64,000 nucleotides of DNA from Paenibacillus oceani (GCF_014705615.1 NZ_JACXJA010000014.1:175773-239772), one strand, 5' to 3'. Counted from the first letter of the stretch, positions 8,269-18,961 are shown. Notes: generated by a model not told the origin, from the letters alone. Program-made: numbers and translations.

Positions 8269-10380
8269 ATGGCGGATTCGTTAGTCATTGTGGAGTCACC
8301 CGCAAAAGCAAAAACGATCGGCAAATATTTGGGAAGCAAGTTTATCGTGAAAGCGTCCATGGGCCATATCCGGGACCTTCCAAAAAGTCAGATCGGCGTC
8401 GAAGTTGAAAACAAGTTCGAACCGAAATATATAACGATCCGGGGCAAAGGCTCCGTTCTGAAAGAATTGAAAGATGCAAGCCGCAAAGTGAAAAACATCT
8501 ATCTAGCGGCTGACCCCGATCGCGAGGGGGAGGCGATCGCCTGGCACTTGGCGCATTACCTCGAACTGAGCGAGAAGGAGCCTTGTCGTGTTGTTTTTAA
8601 TGAGATAACGAAACAAGCGGTGAAGGATGCATTCAAGCAGCCGCGGCCTATCGATATGGATTTGGTGAACGCTCAACAGGCGCGCCGTATTTTGGACCGC
8701 CTTGTGGGCTACAAAATCAGCCCTCTGCTGTGGAAAAAGGTAAAGAAGGGACTTTCGGCCGGCCGCGTGCAGTCCGTCGCCGTAAAGCTTATTATCGACC
8801 GCGAGAACGAGATCAAGCTTTTCGTTCCGGAAGAGTATTGGTCGATCACGGCGATGCTGGATGTGAACGGTTCGGCGTTCGAGGCGAAATTTTACGGAAT
8901 CGGCGGAGAGAAGAAAGAACTGAACCGCGAAGCCGAAGTCCAGGACATCCTGAAACGGATTGAACAGGAGACGTTCACGGTCAACGAAGTGAAGGAGAAG
9001 GAGCGTCAGCGCAATCCCGCGCCGCCGTTCATTACGAGCTCCTTGCAGCAGGAGGCGGCCCGCAAGCTGAATTTCCGGGCGGCCAAAACGATGCAGGTGG
9101 CGCAGCAGCTGTACGAGGGCGTCGATATCGGCAAAGAGGGCACGGTCGGTTTGATCACGTACATGCGTACCGACTCGACCCGGATTTCGCCAGTTGCGCA
9201 GGAAGAAGCCAAAGAATATATACAGCAAGCCTACGGAGCGGATTATTACCCGGAAACGCCGCGTGTTTATTTAAAAAAGGGAGCCAACGCCCAAGACGCT
9301 CACGAAGCGATTCGGCCTACGTCCGTAGCCAAAACGCCGGAAGAAATGAAGGGGTATTTGAGCCGAGATCAGTTTCGTCTTTACAAGCTGGTATGGGAAC
9401 GCTTCGTCGCCAGCCAGATGGCTTCGGCCGTGTTGGATACGATGACCGTCGACATAAAGGCAGGCGATGTGACGTTCCGCGCCGCCGGCTCCAAAGTGAA
9501 GTTTCCCGGCTTCATGAAAGTGTACGTGGAGGGCAACGACGACGGCAGTACGAACGAGGACGACAAGTTTTTGCCGCCGCTACAACCGGACGACAAGCTG
9601 GGCAACCAAGGTATCGAGCCGAAGCAGCATTTTACCCAGCCGCCTCCCCGTTACTCGGAAGCTCGACTGGTCCGGGCGCTGGAGGAGATGGGAATCGGAA
9701 GACCGAGCACGTACGCGCCGACGCTGGAGACGATTCAGAAGCGCGGTTACGTCGCGATGGAGGAGAAACGGTTCGTCCCGACGGAGCTCGGCGATCTGGT
9801 CATCCAGTTGATGGCGGAATTTTTCCCGGAAATTTTAAACGTCGAATTCACCGCCCATATGGAGGAAGAACTCGATTTTGTCGAAGAAGGCAAGGTCGAC
9901 TGGGTCAAGGTGCTGGACGAATTTTACGTCACGTTCGAGAAGCGGCTTGAAGTAGCCGAGGAAGAAATGAAGGAAGTCGAGATTCAGGACGAAGTAACCG
10001 ACATCTTGTGTGAGAAGTGCGGCCGCAACATGGTCATCAAGATGGGCAGATTCGGCAAGTTTCTGGCTTGTTCCGGTTTTCCGGACTGCCGGAACGCGAA
10101 GCCGATCGTCAAAGAGGTTGGCGTTACTTGCCCGAAATGCAAAGAAGGCAACGTCGTCGAACGGCGAAGCAAAAAAGGGCGCATCTTCTACGGCTGCGAT
10201 CAGTACCCGGGCTGCGATTACGTCTCCTGGGATAAACCGTCCGGCAAGCCGTGCCCGAACTGCAGCACCATGCTGGTTGAGAAGTACGCCAAATCCGGCT
10301 CCCACCTTCAATGTCCGGATTGCGGATACAAGGAAGAGATGCAGCAAACGGACGGCGACGGCGATACCGACGCGGATTGA
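8269..10380 (+). CDS. topA: DNA topoisomerase I
   Basis: A 703-residue type IA topoisomerase, which relaxes negative supercoils. The TOPRIM domain opens the protein ([34 protein letters not shown]), and the catalytic tyrosine is Y298 in [14 protein letters not shown]. Three C-terminal four-cysteine zinc ribbons are visible (CEKCG...C, CPKCK...C, CPNCS...CPDCG). The start is taken at ATG 8269, preceded by GGGGAGGA; the frame is open upstream to 8161, but that extension comes from the repeat element and would not match the family's N terminus. It is followed 82 bp later by trmFO. Confidence 0.98.
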   Translation: MADSLVIVESPAKAKTIGKYLGSKFIVKASMGHIRDLPKSQIGVEVENKFEPKYITIRGKGSVLKELKDASRKVKNIYLAADPDREGEAIAWHLAHYLELSEKEPCRVVFNEITKQAVKDAFKQPRPIDMDLVNAQQARRILDRLVGYKISPLLWKKVKKGLSAGRVQSVAVKLIIDRENEIKLFVPEEYWSITAMLDVNGSAFEAKFYGIGGEKKELNREAEVQDILKRIEQETFTVNEVKEKERQRNPAPPFITSSLQQEAARKLNFRAAKTMQVAQQLYEGVDIGKEGTVGLITYMRTDSTRISPVAQEEAKEYIQQAYGADYYPETPRVYLKKGANAQDAHEAIRPTSVAKTPEEMKGYLSRDQFRLYKLVWERFVASQMASAVLDTMTVDIKAGDVTFRAAGSKVKFPGFMKVYVEGNDDGSTNEDDKFLPPLQPDDKLGNQGIEPKQHFTQPPPRYSEARLVRALEEMGIGRPSTYAPTLETIQKRGYVAMEEKRFVPTELGDLVIQLMAEFFPEILNVEFTAHMEEELDFVEEGKVDWVKVLDEFYVTFEKRLEVAEEEMKEVEIQDEVTDILCEKCGRNMVIKMGRFGKFLACSGFPDCRNAKPIVKEVGVTCPKCKEGNVVERRSKKGRIFYGCDQYPGCDYVSWDKPSGKPCPNCSTMLVEKYAKSGSHLQCPDCGYKEEMQQTDGDGDTDAD

Positions 10381-10462
10381 TGGAATCCCGAGCTCTGCTG
10401 TCATGATGCGGCAGAGCTTGGACAGGTAAAGCGCGGATCGTGATAACAGGAGGAGCTTACCA

Positions 10463-11791
10463 TTGACTAACGCTAGCAAAGTAACGGTGATCGGCGCCGG
10501 CCTGGCCGGCAGCGAGGCAGCCTGGCAGATTGCCAGCCAGGGCGTTCCGGTCGTGTTGTACGAGATGCGGCCGGTCCGCAAAACACCTGCCCACATCACG
10601 GATCAATTCGCTGAACTGGTATGCAGCAATTCGTTGCGGGCCAACGGACTGACGAATGCGGTAGGGGTATTAAAAGAAGAAATGCGCCGGATGAACTCCC
10701 TTATCATGAGCTGTGCCGACAAACATGCGGTTCCGGCCGGAGGCGCGCTTGCGGTTGACCGCGACGGCTTCTCGGGAGAGGTGACTATGGCGCTGCGGAA
10801 TCATCCGCTGATCGAAGTCCGCAACGAGGAGCTGCCGGCGCTGCCGGAAGGGATTACGGTGGTGGCGACCGGTCCGCTGACGTCCCCGTCCTTGTCGGAC
10901 GAGCTGAAGCGGCTCACAGGCGAAGAATATTTGTATTTCTACGATGCGGCCGCCCCGATTGTGGACAAAGATTCGATCGATATGAGCAAAGTGTATTTGG
11001 CTTCCCGTTACGACAAAGGGGAGGCCGCTTATTTGAATTGCCCGATGACGGAGGAGCAGTTCGACGCCTTCCATGAAGCTCTGATCAGTGCCGAGACGGC
11101 GCCTATGAAAGAGTTCGAGAAAGAGATTTACTTCGAAGGCTGCATGCCGATCGAGGTGATGGCCAGACGCGGCAAGCAAACGGCGCTGTTCGGCCCGATG
11201 AAGCCGGTCGGACTGGTTAATCCGCATACCGGCAAACTGCCGTACGCCGTCGTTCAACTGCGCCAGGATAACGCCGCAGGAACGTTATACAATCTCGTCG
11301 GCTTCCAGACCCATCTGAAGTGGGGGGAGCAGAAGCGGGTGTTCTCGCTTATCCCCGGTCTGGAAAACGCGGAATTCGTCCGCTATGGCGTCATGCATCG
11401 TAATACGTTTATCAGCTCGCCCAAGCTGCTTCATCCGACGTACCAGTTTAAAGGCCGTCACGATCTGTTCTTCGCCGGGCAGATGACCGGAGTCGAAGGA
11501 TACGTGGAGTCTGCGGCTTCGGGGATGATTGCCGGGATCAACGCAGGGAGGATGGCGCTCGGACAAGAATGCGTCGTAGTGCCGCCGGAAACGACCCTTG
11601 GCAGTATGGCGCATTACATTACGACTACCGACCCGAAACATTTTCAGCCGATGAACGCCAATTTCGGTCTGCTTCCTCCGCTTGGAGAGAAAATTCGCGA
11701 CAAAAAACGTAAAAATGAGCTGCTTGTCGAACGTGCGCTGCAAACAATTCAGAATTTTTCATATAATGTACACAATTTGACTTGTATGTAA
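10463..11791 (+). CDS. trmFO: Methylenetetrahydrofolate-tRNA-(uracil-5-)-methyltransferase TrmFO
   Basis: A 442-residue flavoprotein that makes m5U at position 54 of tRNA with methylene-THF as methyl donor and FAD/NADPH as reductant. The FAD-binding GAGLAGSEA motif is near residues 11-19. Family motifs [12 protein letters not shown] (with the first catalytic cysteine) and [14 protein letters not shown] (with the second) are present, and [12 protein letters not shown] closes the FAD fold. It starts with TTG at 10463 behind AGGAGG. In B. subtilis the next genes are codV(xerC)-codW-codX-codY; here xerC is missing. Confidence 0.97.
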   Translation: MTNASKVTVIGAGLAGSEAAWQIASQGVPVVLYEMRPVRKTPAHITDQFAELVCSNSLRANGLTNAVGVLKEEMRRMNSLIMSCADKHAVPAGGALAVDRDGFSGEVTMALRNHPLIEVRNEELPALPEGITVVATGPLTSPSLSDELKRLTGEEYLYFYDAAAPIVDKDSIDMSKVYLASRYDKGEAAYLNCPMTEEQFDAFHEALISAETAPMKEFEKEIYFEGCMPIEVMARRGKQTALFGPMKPVGLVNPHTGKLPYAVVQLRQDNAAGTLYNLVGFQTHLKWGEQKRVFSLIPGLENAEFVRYGVMHRNTFISSPKLLHPTYQFKGRHDLFFAGQMTGVEGYVESAASGMIAGINAGRMALGQECVVVPPETTLGSMAHYITTTDPKHFQPMNANFGLLPPLGEKIRDKKRKNELLVERALQTIQNFSYNVHNLTCM

Positions 11792-11806
11792 AAGCTCCGC
11801 TATGGT
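11777..11806 (+). promoter_or_regulatory. Candidate SigA promoter for hslVU-codY
   Basis: TTGACT (11777-11782), 18 bp, TATGGT (11801-11806). It overlaps the end of trmFO and would produce a leader of about 240 nt before hslV. Confidence 0.4.
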
Positions 11807-12054
11807 ACGATGAACATGTTTTCATAAGTGAAACCCATTTTCGGAGCTGCAAGCTCGTTTCGATTCAGACGACAACCTTTTAGCAAAATACGGGAAACAG
11901 CAGCAGATCGAACATTTGGTGCTGTTTCCTGCCGTTTATACGGGTTCCGACGTTTCCGGCAAATGGAAATACCGGCTGAAGCCGTTTATGGACCTGAACG
12001 TACATAGCAGCGGTATAGCGGTATACAGGTTAGCACAGATAAGGGGGGATCACG
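11792..12054 (+). other. 263-bp intergenic stretch at the place of xerC, with two inverted repeats and an ORF remnant
   Basis: AGCTCCG (11793-11799) pairs with CGGAGCT (11842-11848), and GGAAACAGCA (11893-11902) with TGCTGTTTCC (11930-11939). One frame is open from about 11832 to the TGA at 12059-12061 and reads like protein (for example IEHLVLFPAVYTGSDVSGKW), but has no good start; an ATG at 11988 would give only 24 residues. It does not resemble the C terminus of XerC. No T tract follows either hairpin. Confidence 0.4.
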
Positions 12055-12594
12055 GTGGGTGACTTTCACGCGACTACGATATTTGCCATCAGGCATGAAG
12101 GTAAAGGCGCCATAGCGGGAGACGGACAAGTGACGTTCGGGAACAGCATGGTGATGAAGTCGAAAGCCAAAAAAGTAAGGCGCTTGTACCGGGGCAAAGT
12201 AATAGCCGGATTCGCAGGCTCCGTGGCGGACGCGGTGACGTTGTTCGAGAAATTCGAGGCGAAGCTAGAGGAACACCAGGGCAATTTGCTTCGCGCGGCC
12301 GTCGAGCTGGCCAAAGACTGGCGCTCCGACCGGGTGCTTCGCAGGCTGGAGGCGATGATGATCGTCATGGATTCGCAAAGCCTGCTGCTTATTTCCGGGA
12401 ATGGCGAGATTATCGAGCCGGACGACGGTATTCTTGCGATCGGTTCCGGGGGGAGCTTCGCGCTGGCCGCCGGACGCGCCTTGAAACAGTACGCCCCGCA
12501 TCTGGCCGCTAACGAGATCGCCAAGGCATCGCTGGAAACGGCTGCCGACATCTGCGTATTTACAAACCGGAACATTATTGTGGAAGAAATATAA
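12055..12594 (+). CDS. hslV: ATP-dependent protease peptidase subunit HslV (CodW/ClpQ)
   Basis: A 179-residue proteasome-beta-like peptidase with [32 protein letters not shown] and the ending [14 protein letters not shown] typical of the family. It forms a double hexamer that degrades proteins unfolded by HslU. It starts with GTG at 12055 behind AAGGGGGGATCAC. As in B. subtilis CodW there is a short extension ahead of the TTIFA segment whose first Thr is the nucleophile in most HslV. Here the extension is M-G-D-F-H-A, without the Ser at position 2 that is reported as the nucleophile in CodW. hslU follows after 26 bp. Confidence 0.95.
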   Translation: MGDFHATTIFAIRHEGKGAIAGDGQVTFGNSMVMKSKAKKVRRLYRGKVIAGFAGSVADAVTLFEKFEAKLEEHQGNLLRAAVELAKDWRSDRVLRRLEAMMIVMDSQSLLLISGNGEIIEPDDGILAIGSGGSFALAAGRALKQYAPHLAANEIAKASLETAADICVFTNRNIIVEEI

Positions 12595-12620
12595 TCGCGC
12601 TATAACCGGGAGGGACTTCC

Positions 12621-14018
12621 ATGAACAATCGCGCTCTGACGCCCAGACAAATCGTATCGGAGCTTGATAAGTATATCGTCGGACAAAAGCAAGCCAAAAA
12701 ATCGGTGGCGATCGCACTGCGCAACCGGTACCGCCGAAGTCTGCTCAGCGAATCGATGCGGGACGAGATTGTCCCGAAAAACATTTTGATGATTGGTCCG
12801 ACCGGTGTCGGCAAAACGGAAATCGCCAGACGTCTGGCCAAGCTGGTCGGCGCGCCGTTCGTCAAGGTGGAAGCGACCAAGTTCACCGAAGTCGGATACG
12901 TCGGCCGCGACGTGGAATCGATGGTCCGCGATCTCGTGGAAACGTCGATCCGCATGGTCAAGGCGGAGAGAACGGAAACCGTGAAAGATAAAGCGGAACA
13001 GCTTGCCAACGAACGGATCGTGGCGATTCTCGTACCGTCCTCAACTCCTCCGAAGTCGCAGCGCAATCCGCTGGAGATGCTGTTCGGCGGTTCCCAGCAG
13101 CAGCCGGCTGCCGAGAAGGAAGAGACTGATCACAATATCATCCAGCGCCGTCAGGAAGCGAAGGAGAAGCTGGGCCGCGGAGAGCTGGAGGAGCAGATGA
13201 TCGAGATCGAGGTGGAGGATGCCGCGCCGTCGATGCTGGATATGTTTGCGGGGCAAGGCAACGAGCAGATGGGAATGAACATGCAGGAAATGTTCGGAAA
13301 CCTGATGCCGAAACGGACGAAAAAGCGCAAGCTGCCGATCAAGGAAGCCCGTCAGGCGCTGATTCAGGAAGAAGCGCAAAAGCTGATCGACATGGACGAA
13401 GTGGTGCAGGAGTCGGTCAAGCGAGCGGAACAGACCGGCATTATTTTTATCGACGAGATCGATAAAATCGCCAGCTCCGGCCGGGGGGGCGGCCCCGACG
13501 TGTCCCGCGAGGGCGTGCAGCGCGATATTTTACCTATCGTAGAAGGTTCGACGATCATGACCAAGTACGGACCTGTGAAAACCGATTACGTGCTGTTTAT
13601 CGCCGCAGGCGCGTTCCATATCGCCAAGCCGTCCGATCTGATCCCCGAGCTTCAGGGACGGTTCCCGATCCGCGTCGAGCTGACGAATTTGACCCAGGAC
13701 GATTTCGTTCTTATTTTGAAAGAACCGCAAAATGCGCTGACCAAGCAATATACGGCGCTGCTTGAAACCGAAGGCATTCGTGTCGAATTTTCGGACGAAG
13801 CGATCGCGGAGCTTGCCAAAATCGCGGCGGAAGTCAACCAGAATACAGACAACATCGGAGCGCGAAGACTTCATACGATTTTGGAGAAGCTGCTTGAGGA
13901 TCTGTCGTTCGAAGCGCCGGACATCACGCTTGACCATATCGAAATTACGCCCGAGTACGTGCGAGAGAAAGTGGCTGGAATCGCGCAGAACCGCGACCTG
14001 AGCCAATACATTTTGTAG
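12621..14018 (+). CDS. hslU: ATP-dependent unfoldase HslU (CodX/ClpY)
   Basis: A 465-residue AAA+ protein. N-terminal [17 protein letters not shown], Walker A GPTGVGKT at residues 59-66, a helical intermediate domain (about 110-245, Met- and Glu-rich), Walker [12 protein letters not shown], sensor region [20 protein letters not shown], and a C-terminal end LSQYIL, which in HslU inserts between HslV subunits to activate them. It unfolds substrates for HslV. It lies between hslV and codY, as in the B. subtilis codVWXY operon. Confidence 0.98.
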   Translation: MNNRALTPRQIVSELDKYIVGQKQAKKSVAIALRNRYRRSLLSESMRDEIVPKNILMIGPTGVGKTEIARRLAKLVGAPFVKVEATKFTEVGYVGRDVESMVRDLVETSIRMVKAERTETVKDKAEQLANERIVAILVPSSTPPKSQRNPLEMLFGGSQQQPAAEKEETDHNIIQRRQEAKEKLGRGELEEQMIEIEVEDAAPSMLDMFAGQGNEQMGMNMQEMFGNLMPKRTKKRKLPIKEARQALIQEEAQKLIDMDEVVQESVKRAEQTGIIFIDEIDKIASSGRGGGPDVSREGVQRDILPIVEGSTIMTKYGPVKTDYVLFIAAGAFHIAKPSDLIPELQGRFPIRVELTNLTQDDFVLILKEPQNALTKQYTALLETEGIRVEFSDEAIAELAKIAAEVNQNTDNIGARRLHTILEKLLEDLSFEAPDITLDHIEITPEYVREKVAGIAQNRDLSQYIL

Positions 14019-14054
14019 GGCGCATGTTCTGCAATACACCGGGAGGCTTATGCT

Positions 14055-14834
14055 ATGAGTTTATTGAGCAAGACAAGAAGTTTGAACCGATTGCTGCAGA
14101 AGGCTGCCGGTAATGCCGTCAGCTTTATGGAGATGTCGGAAGTGCTGCGGGATCTGATTGCAGCGAGCGTATACGTCATCAGCCGAAAAGGCAAAATACT
14201 CGGATACGCGACGACCGGCGAGCCGTTGTCGGAGCCGATGCACGAGATGATCGTACTGAACCGCAGGCTGCCCGAGGAATATAACAATGTGTTGAAACGA
14301 ATCGAGGAGACATCTTCGAACGGGGAGACCGACAGTCCTTATCAGATGTTTACCGAAAAAATAAATGCATTTTTCGACAATTCTCACGTAACGATCATCC
14401 CGATCATCGGAGGGGGAGACCGGCTCGGAACGGTTGTGCTGACGCGCAGCGGCAATTCCTTTATCGACGACGATTTGATTATGGCCGAATACGGCTCGAC
14501 CATTGTAGGCATGGAGATATTGCGCGAGCACGCCGAAGAAATCGAGCAGGACGCGCGTACCAAGGCGGCTGTGCAAGTGGCGGTCAACTCGTTGTCGTAC
14601 AGCGAGATGGAGGCCGTCGATCATATTATTGAAGAGCTGAAGGAAAAAGAGGGATTGCTCGTCGCAAGCAAAATCGCCGACAGAGTCGGAATTACCCGTT
14701 CGGTGATCGTGAACGCGCTGCGCAAGCTGGAAAGCGCGGGAGTGATCGAGACGCGTTCGCTTGGGATGAAGGGGACCTATATCAAAATATTAAATGAACA
14801 GCTTGTCCAAAGCGTAGCCAACGCCAGAGCGTAA
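14055..14834 (+). CDS. codY: GTP-sensing global transcriptional repressor CodY
   Basis: A 259-residue protein with the N-terminal GAF-type ligand domain that binds branched-chain amino acids ([30 protein letters not shown]) and a C-terminal winged helix ([20 protein letters not shown]), the most conserved CodY segment. It represses nutrient-starvation genes when GTP and isoleucine are plentiful; in B. subtilis it also represses the fla/che operon, which starts 225 bp downstream here. GGGAGG sits 9 nt before the ATG. Confidence 0.98.
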   Translation: MSLLSKTRSLNRLLQKAAGNAVSFMEMSEVLRDLIAASVYVISRKGKILGYATTGEPLSEPMHEMIVLNRRLPEEYNNVLKRIEETSSNGETDSPYQMFTEKINAFFDNSHVTIIPIIGGGDRLGTVVLTRSGNSFIDDDLIMAEYGSTIVGMEILREHAEEIEQDARTKAAVQVAVNSLSYSEMEAVDHIIEELKEKEGLLVASKIADRVGITRSVIVNALRKLESAGVIETRSLGMKGTYIKILNEQLVQSVANARA

Positions 14835-14859
14835 AGCGGCCGGCAGACGCCATAAAAAC

Positions 14860-14890
14860 AGCCCTGTCTTCCTAAAGATAGGGCTTTTTG
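14860..14890 (+). terminator. Rho-independent terminator after codY
   Basis: AGCCCTGTCTT and AAAGATAGGGCT pair with one mismatch around TCCT, followed by TTTTTG. It separates the hslVU-codY unit from the flagellar operon. Confidence 0.9.
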
Positions 14891-15059
14891 CTTATTGTAA
14901 ACTTTTCGGTATAGATAGAATATATATATGGTTCGTATGCAACAAATTTAGACAAATTCTTTATTTTTTTTAGTAAAGAAGTCGAATAAAGAAGGAATCG
15001 ACAAAGGCGTGAAGAATAACATTACATAAAACTTTTCACGGGAAAGTGGGTAAAATGGA
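14891..15059 (+). promoter_or_regulatory. AT-rich upstream region of the fla/che operon
   Basis: This stretch between the codY terminator and flgB is strongly AT-rich (for example TAGATAGAATATATATATGG at 14912-14931). Promoter-like parts are TTGTAA (14895-14900) with TAGAAT (14916-14921) at a short 15-bp spacing, and TAAA (14898-14901) with a loose SigD-like -10 at 14917. Neither is convincing alone. No clear CodY box was found. Confidence 0.4.
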
Positions 15060-15464
15060 ATGGCTTTTTGGGACACTCCGAGCCTAGGGCTAATGGAACG
15101 TACGTTGGACGCCGCCTCCTTTCGACAAAAAGTGATGTCCAACAATGTGGCAAATGTCGACACGCCTTATTTTAAAAGGTCCGATGTGCAGTTCGAGGAG
15201 CTTCTGGAGAAGGAATTGATAAAAAACAGTCTCCAGGGTCGAAGGACCGATCCGCGGCACATTCCGATCGGGGTTCCGGCGGCGCCAGTCGCTCCGAAAG
15301 TGGTCACTGACGAAACAACATTGATGAACAACAACCTCAACAACGTCGATATCGACTACGAAATGGCGCTGCTCGCCAAAAACCAGCTTCGTTACAACGT
15401 TATCGTAGGCCAGGTCAATTCCGATCTGAAGCACTACAGAACCGCATTGAATGGAGGAAGATGA
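15060..15464 (+). CDS. flgB: Flagellar basal-body rod protein FlgB
   Basis: A 134-residue proximal rod protein with the conserved flagellar-rod motif near the N terminus (SFRQKVMSNNVANVDTPYFK) and the C-terminal helix ending KNQLRYNVIVGQVNSDLKHY. It is exported by the flagellar type III system and assembles with FlgC, FliE and FlgE-type proteins. It is the first gene of the fla/che operon, as in B. subtilis. The ribosome site (GAAAGTGGG) is weak; no better start is available. Confidence 0.96.
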   Translation: MAFWDTPSLGLMERTLDAASFRQKVMSNNVANVDTPYFKRSDVQFEELLEKELIKNSLQGRRTDPRHIPIGVPAAPVAPKVVTDETTLMNNNLNNVDIDYEMALLAKNQLRYNVIVGQVNSDLKHYRTALNGGR

Positions 15465-15467
15465 TAA

Positions 15468-15917
15468 GTGAAATTGACTAACGGCTTCGACATTAGCGCT
15501 TCCGCTCTAACCGCCCAGCGGTTTCGGATGGACGTCATCTCTTCGAATATGGCGAACGCGGATACGACCCGCGGCAAGCTGGTGGACGGCCGATGGGTGC
15601 CTTATCAACGCAAAATGGTGACGATGGAAGCGAAGGAGCAGGCACCCTTTTCGCAATACTTGAATCAGTCGATGCGGGATTTGACGGGCGAAGGGGTAAG
15701 AGTATCCCGGGTGTTCGATGATGAGGCCCCGTTCAAGCAGGTATATAATCCTACTCATCCGGATGCCGACGAGCGCGGTTATGTGCAGATGCCGAATGTC
15801 GATATTTTAAAAGAGATGGTCGATCTGATGTCGGCGACCCGTTCGTATGAGGCGAACGTCACGGCTCTAAATGCTACGAAAGCAATGGTCTCCAAAGCGC
15901 TGGAGATCGGGAAATAG
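15468..15917 (+). CDS. flgC: Flagellar basal-body rod protein FlgC
   Basis: A 149-residue rod protein with the family N terminus (GFDISASALTAQRFRMDVIS followed by SNMANADTTR) and the conserved C-terminal LMSATRSYEANVTALNATK. It forms the proximal rod with FlgB. It starts with GTG three bases after the flgB stop, behind GGAGGA. Confidence 0.97.
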   Translation: MKLTNGFDISASALTAQRFRMDVISSNMANADTTRGKLVDGRWVPYQRKMVTMEAKEQAPFSQYLNQSMRDLTGEGVRVSRVFDDEAPFKQVYNPTHPDADERGYVQMPNVDILKEMVDLMSATRSYEANVTALNATKAMVSKALEIGK

Positions 15918-15945
15918 ATAATTTCATTAATCGGGGGGACGCTGC

Positions 15946-16254
15946 ATGATCGAACAAATTGGCTTTTTACCCAAAAAACCGCTCGTTTCCTTAAGCGACA
16001 AAACAAACGGCGAAGCCGGAGCGGCTCAAATCGGCAAACAGTTCGGCTCGTTTCTGAACGATGCTATGAACAACCTGAACAAACAGCAGACAACTGTGGA
16101 GACGCTCAACGATAAATTTATCGTCGGGGAAATCGCTGATGCGCACCAGCTGACGATTGCGGCCGAGAAGTTGGCCCTTAGTCTGGAAATGACGGTCGTG
16201 ATGCGCAACAAGGTTATTGAAGCTTACCAGGAGATTATGAGAACACAGATCTGA
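15946..16254 (+). CDS. fliE: Flagellar hook-basal body protein FliE
   Basis: A 102-residue protein; FliE joins the MS ring to the rod. The family segments FGSFLNDAMNNLNKQQ and the C-terminal ALSLEMTVVMRNKVIEAYQE are present. GGGGGG lies 8 nt before the ATG. A 91-bp gap without obvious structure separates it from fliF. Confidence 0.97.
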   Translation: MIEQIGFLPKKPLVSLSDKTNGEAGAAQIGKQFGSFLNDAMNNLNKQQTTVETLNDKFIVGEIADAHQLTIAAEKLALSLEMTVVMRNKVIEAYQEIMRTQI

Positions 16255-16345
16255 TCGTACATAGATTTATGAAAGATTGCGAACTTCATAGAAGCATTCA
16301 GAAACACACCAGCAATCGCAGCAGATTCCCGGACGGGGTGACATA

Positions 16346-17932
16346 GTGAACGAGACACTTGTCCAATATCGAGACAAAACGACTCAGTATTGGAAGCAGC
16401 TGAGCAAAAATCAAAAGTTTATGGTGCTGGGTACCGTCGTGATTCTGATCGCGGTAATTATATTGACCTCCGTCAATTTATCAAAAACCGAATACGTCAC
16501 GGCGTTCTCCAACCTGCAGCCAAACGATGCGGCGAGCATTAAAAAATATTTGGATGATTCGAAAGTACCCTATCAATTAGGCGCCGACGGTAAAACGATC
16601 GCGGTTCCGGCCAGCCAAGCAGCATCGATCAAGCTGGAGGTAGAATCGCAAGGGCTGAATAACAGCGGATCGCTCGGTTACGCGGCATTTGCCGGAAGCA
16701 ATACGTTCGGGATGTCGGATAACGAATTTAACGTCAAACTGATCAATGCCGTACAAGGCGAAATTCAGCAAATGTTTAACCAGATCAACGGGGTAGCCAG
16801 CTCCAAGGTGTTGATCACGGTACCGAAGGAAACGGCGTTTATTACGACAGACCCTCAGGAATCGACCGCATCGGTCGTACTGAACATCCAGAACGGGTAC
16901 CGGTTCGATCAAACCCAGATCGATACGATGTATAATCTGGTCGCCAAGACGATTCCGAAACTGAAATATGAGAATATTACTATCTCGAACCAGAACGGGG
17001 AACCGCTGCCTTATTCCAAGACGAACGGGGCGGTTGCGGGAGCGGCCGGACAAATTCAACAGCAGTTCCAGGTGAAAAATCAGTTCCAGAACGAGCTGCA
17101 AAAAAACATAATGAGTCTTCTGGGCAAAATCTACGCTCCGAATAAAGTCGTTGTCAGCGTAATCTCCACTCTTAACTTCGATCAAAAAACAAGCAAGCAA
17201 AATCTGGTTTCGCCGGTCAATACGGTAGACAACCGGGGAATCGAAATCAGCCTGCAAGAGAACAACAAGTCGGCCACCAATTCCGGAGCGGCCAACGGCG
17301 GAGTGCCGGGGACAGGTACGACGGACGTTCCGACCTACCAAGGCGGGCAAAATGCGGCCGGACAATCGCAGTCGGAAGAAACGAACCGAATCGTCAATTT
17401 CGAAGTGAACCGGATTACGAACGATATCGTATCCAGTCCGTTTGTCGTTAAAGATTTGTCGATTAGTGTCGGCATCGAACCGCCGATCAAAGATGACCCG
17501 AACTCCTTGACACAGGAAATGAGAGACAACATCCAACGGACGCTGGCAAGCATCGTATCGGCATCGCTTGCTGATAGCGGTCAGACGTATACGGCAGAGG
17601 AGATTGCCAGAAAAGTAACGCTGTTCGCCCAACCGTTCGCAGCAACGGCAGCGACCGAGCAAGCCGGTATTAATTATTGGATGTGGGGCGGAATCGGGTT
17701 GGCCGCGATGGCGCTTGCCGGAGCTGCCGGGTATATGCTCCGCCGCAGAAAGCAAAAAGAGCTGGATTATGTCGAGGAAGAATTGCCGGCACCAACGAAG
17801 GTCGAGATGCCAACGATCGATATCGAAACGGTCGGCAACGAGAACCAGGTTCGCAAGCAGCTTGAAGGTCTGGCCAAGAAAAAGCCGGAAGAGTTCGTCA
17901 ATTTGCTGCGCACTTGGCTAGTAGATGATTAA
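16346..17932 (+). CDS. fliF: Flagellar MS-ring protein FliF
   Basis: A 528-residue membrane protein. The first membrane helix is at about residues 25-45 (MVLGTVVILIAVIILTSV) and the second near 445-465 (GGIGLAAMALAGAAGYML), with the large periplasm-side ring-building region between them (FSNLQPNDAASIKKYLDDS; LINAVQGEIQQMFNQI). The C-terminal tail (RKQLEGLAKKKPEEFVNLLR) is the FliG-binding helix. It starts with GTG behind GGGGTG. Family length is typical. Confidence 0.97.
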   Translation: MNETLVQYRDKTTQYWKQLSKNQKFMVLGTVVILIAVIILTSVNLSKTEYVTAFSNLQPNDAASIKKYLDDSKVPYQLGADGKTIAVPASQAASIKLEVESQGLNNSGSLGYAAFAGSNTFGMSDNEFNVKLINAVQGEIQQMFNQINGVASSKVLITVPKETAFITTDPQESTASVVLNIQNGYRFDQTQIDTMYNLVAKTIPKLKYENITISNQNGEPLPYSKTNGAVAGAAGQIQQQFQVKNQFQNELQKNIMSLLGKIYAPNKVVVSVISTLNFDQKTSKQNLVSPVNTVDNRGIEISLQENNKSATNSGAANGGVPGTGTTDVPTYQGGQNAAGQSQSEETNRIVNFEVNRITNDIVSSPFVVKDLSISVGIEPPIKDDPNSLTQEMRDNIQRTLASIVSASLADSGQTYTAEEIARKVTLFAQPFAATAATEQAGINYWMWGGIGLAAMALAGAAGYMLRRRKQKELDYVEEELPAPTKVEMPTIDIETVGNENQVRKQLEGLAKKKPEEFVNLLRTWLVDD

Positions 17933-17944
17933 GGGGGGACTTCC

Positions 17945-18961
17945 GTGGCGAAAGCGGTCCAGCAAGGCTTAACAGGACGACAAAAGGCTGCCATTTTATT
18001 GATTAGCCTCGGGCCGGAAGTATCCGCCCAAATCTTTAAACATTTGCGCGAAGAAGAAATTGAGCAGCTGACGCTTGAAATCGCCAATGTAAGAAAGGTG
18101 GATAGTGCGGAAAAGGAAGCGATCCTAGCCGAATTTCATCAAATCTGTCTTGTCCAGGAATACATCTCGCAGGGCGGCATTCAATATGCCAAGGAAATTC
18201 TGGAGAAAGCACTCGGCAGCTCGAAGGCGATGGACATTATTAACCGGCTGACGGCGACGCTTCAAGTACGTCCTTTCGACTTCGCCCGCAAAGCGGACCC
18301 GGCTCAAATATTGAATTTCATTCAAAACGAAAATTCGCAGACGATTGCACTTATATTATCTTATCTTCAATCGGACCAGGCGGCCATTATTCTATCTTCC
18401 CTGCCGCAGGACAAGCAGGCCGACGTCGCCAAACGGATCGCCCAGATGGACAGCACGTCGCCCGAAGTTATTAATCAAGTCGAGCGTGTGCTGGAGCAGA
18501 AGCTGTCTTCTACTGTAACTCAGGACTATACGACGGCCGGCGGCATCGAGGCAATCGTTCAGATATTAAACGGTGTAGACCGCGGTACCGAACGGACGAT
18601 TCTCGATTCGCTCGAAATTCAGGACCCGGAACTTGCCGAAGAAATCAAAAAGCGGATGTTCGTATTCGAAGATATCGTCAATATCGACAACCGTTCGATC
18701 CAGCGGATCATTCGGGATATCGAGAATGCCGACCTGCAGCTTGCGCTTAAAGTCGCCAGTGAAGAAGTTCGCGAAGTCATTTTCCGGAATATGTCCAAAC
18801 GGATGGCGGAAACGTTCCGCGAAGAGATGGAATATATGGGTCCTGTCCGGCTTCGCGACGTCGAAGAGGCGCAAACCCGCATCGTAGCTACGATCCGACG
18901 CCTGGAAGAAGCGGGAGAAATCATTATCGCTCGCGGCGGAGGAGACGATATCATTGTCTAA
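17945..18961 (+). CDS. fliG: Flagellar motor switch protein FliG
   Basis: A 338-residue C-ring protein that links FliF to FliM/FliY and contacts the MotA stator. It has the N-terminal FliF-binding domain (KAAILLISLGPEVSAQIFKH), the middle domain with LSSLPQDKQADVAKRIAQMD, and the charged C-terminal torque helix (MSKRMAETFREEMEYMGPVR). It starts with GTG behind AAGGGGGGA and overlaps fliH by 8 bp. Confidence 0.98.
   Translation: MAKAVQQGLTGRQKAAILLISLGPEVSAQIFKHLREEEIEQLTLEIANVRKVDSAEKEAILAEFHQICLVQEYISQGGIQYAKEILEKALGSSKAMDIINRLTATLQVRPFDFARKADPAQILNFIQNENSQTIALILSYLQSDQAAIILSSLPQDKQADVAKRIAQMDSTSPEVINQVERVLEQKLSSTVTQDYTTAGGIEAIVQILNGVDRGTERTILDSLEIQDPELAEEIKKRMFVFEDIVNIDNRSIQRIIRDIENADLQLALKVASEEVREVIFRNMSKRMAETFREEMEYMGPVRLRDVEEAQTRIVATIRRLEEAGEIIIARGGGDDIIV

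Noticed and set aside
11828..12007. GTG-initiated 59-codon frame upstream of hslV
   Set aside because: No ribosome site, Arg/Phe-rich shadow-like composition, and it overlaps a better-looking frame; not supported as a gene.
14891..15059. CodY box in front of flgB
   Set aside because: No stretch comes near AATTTTCWGAAAATT; only general AT-richness.
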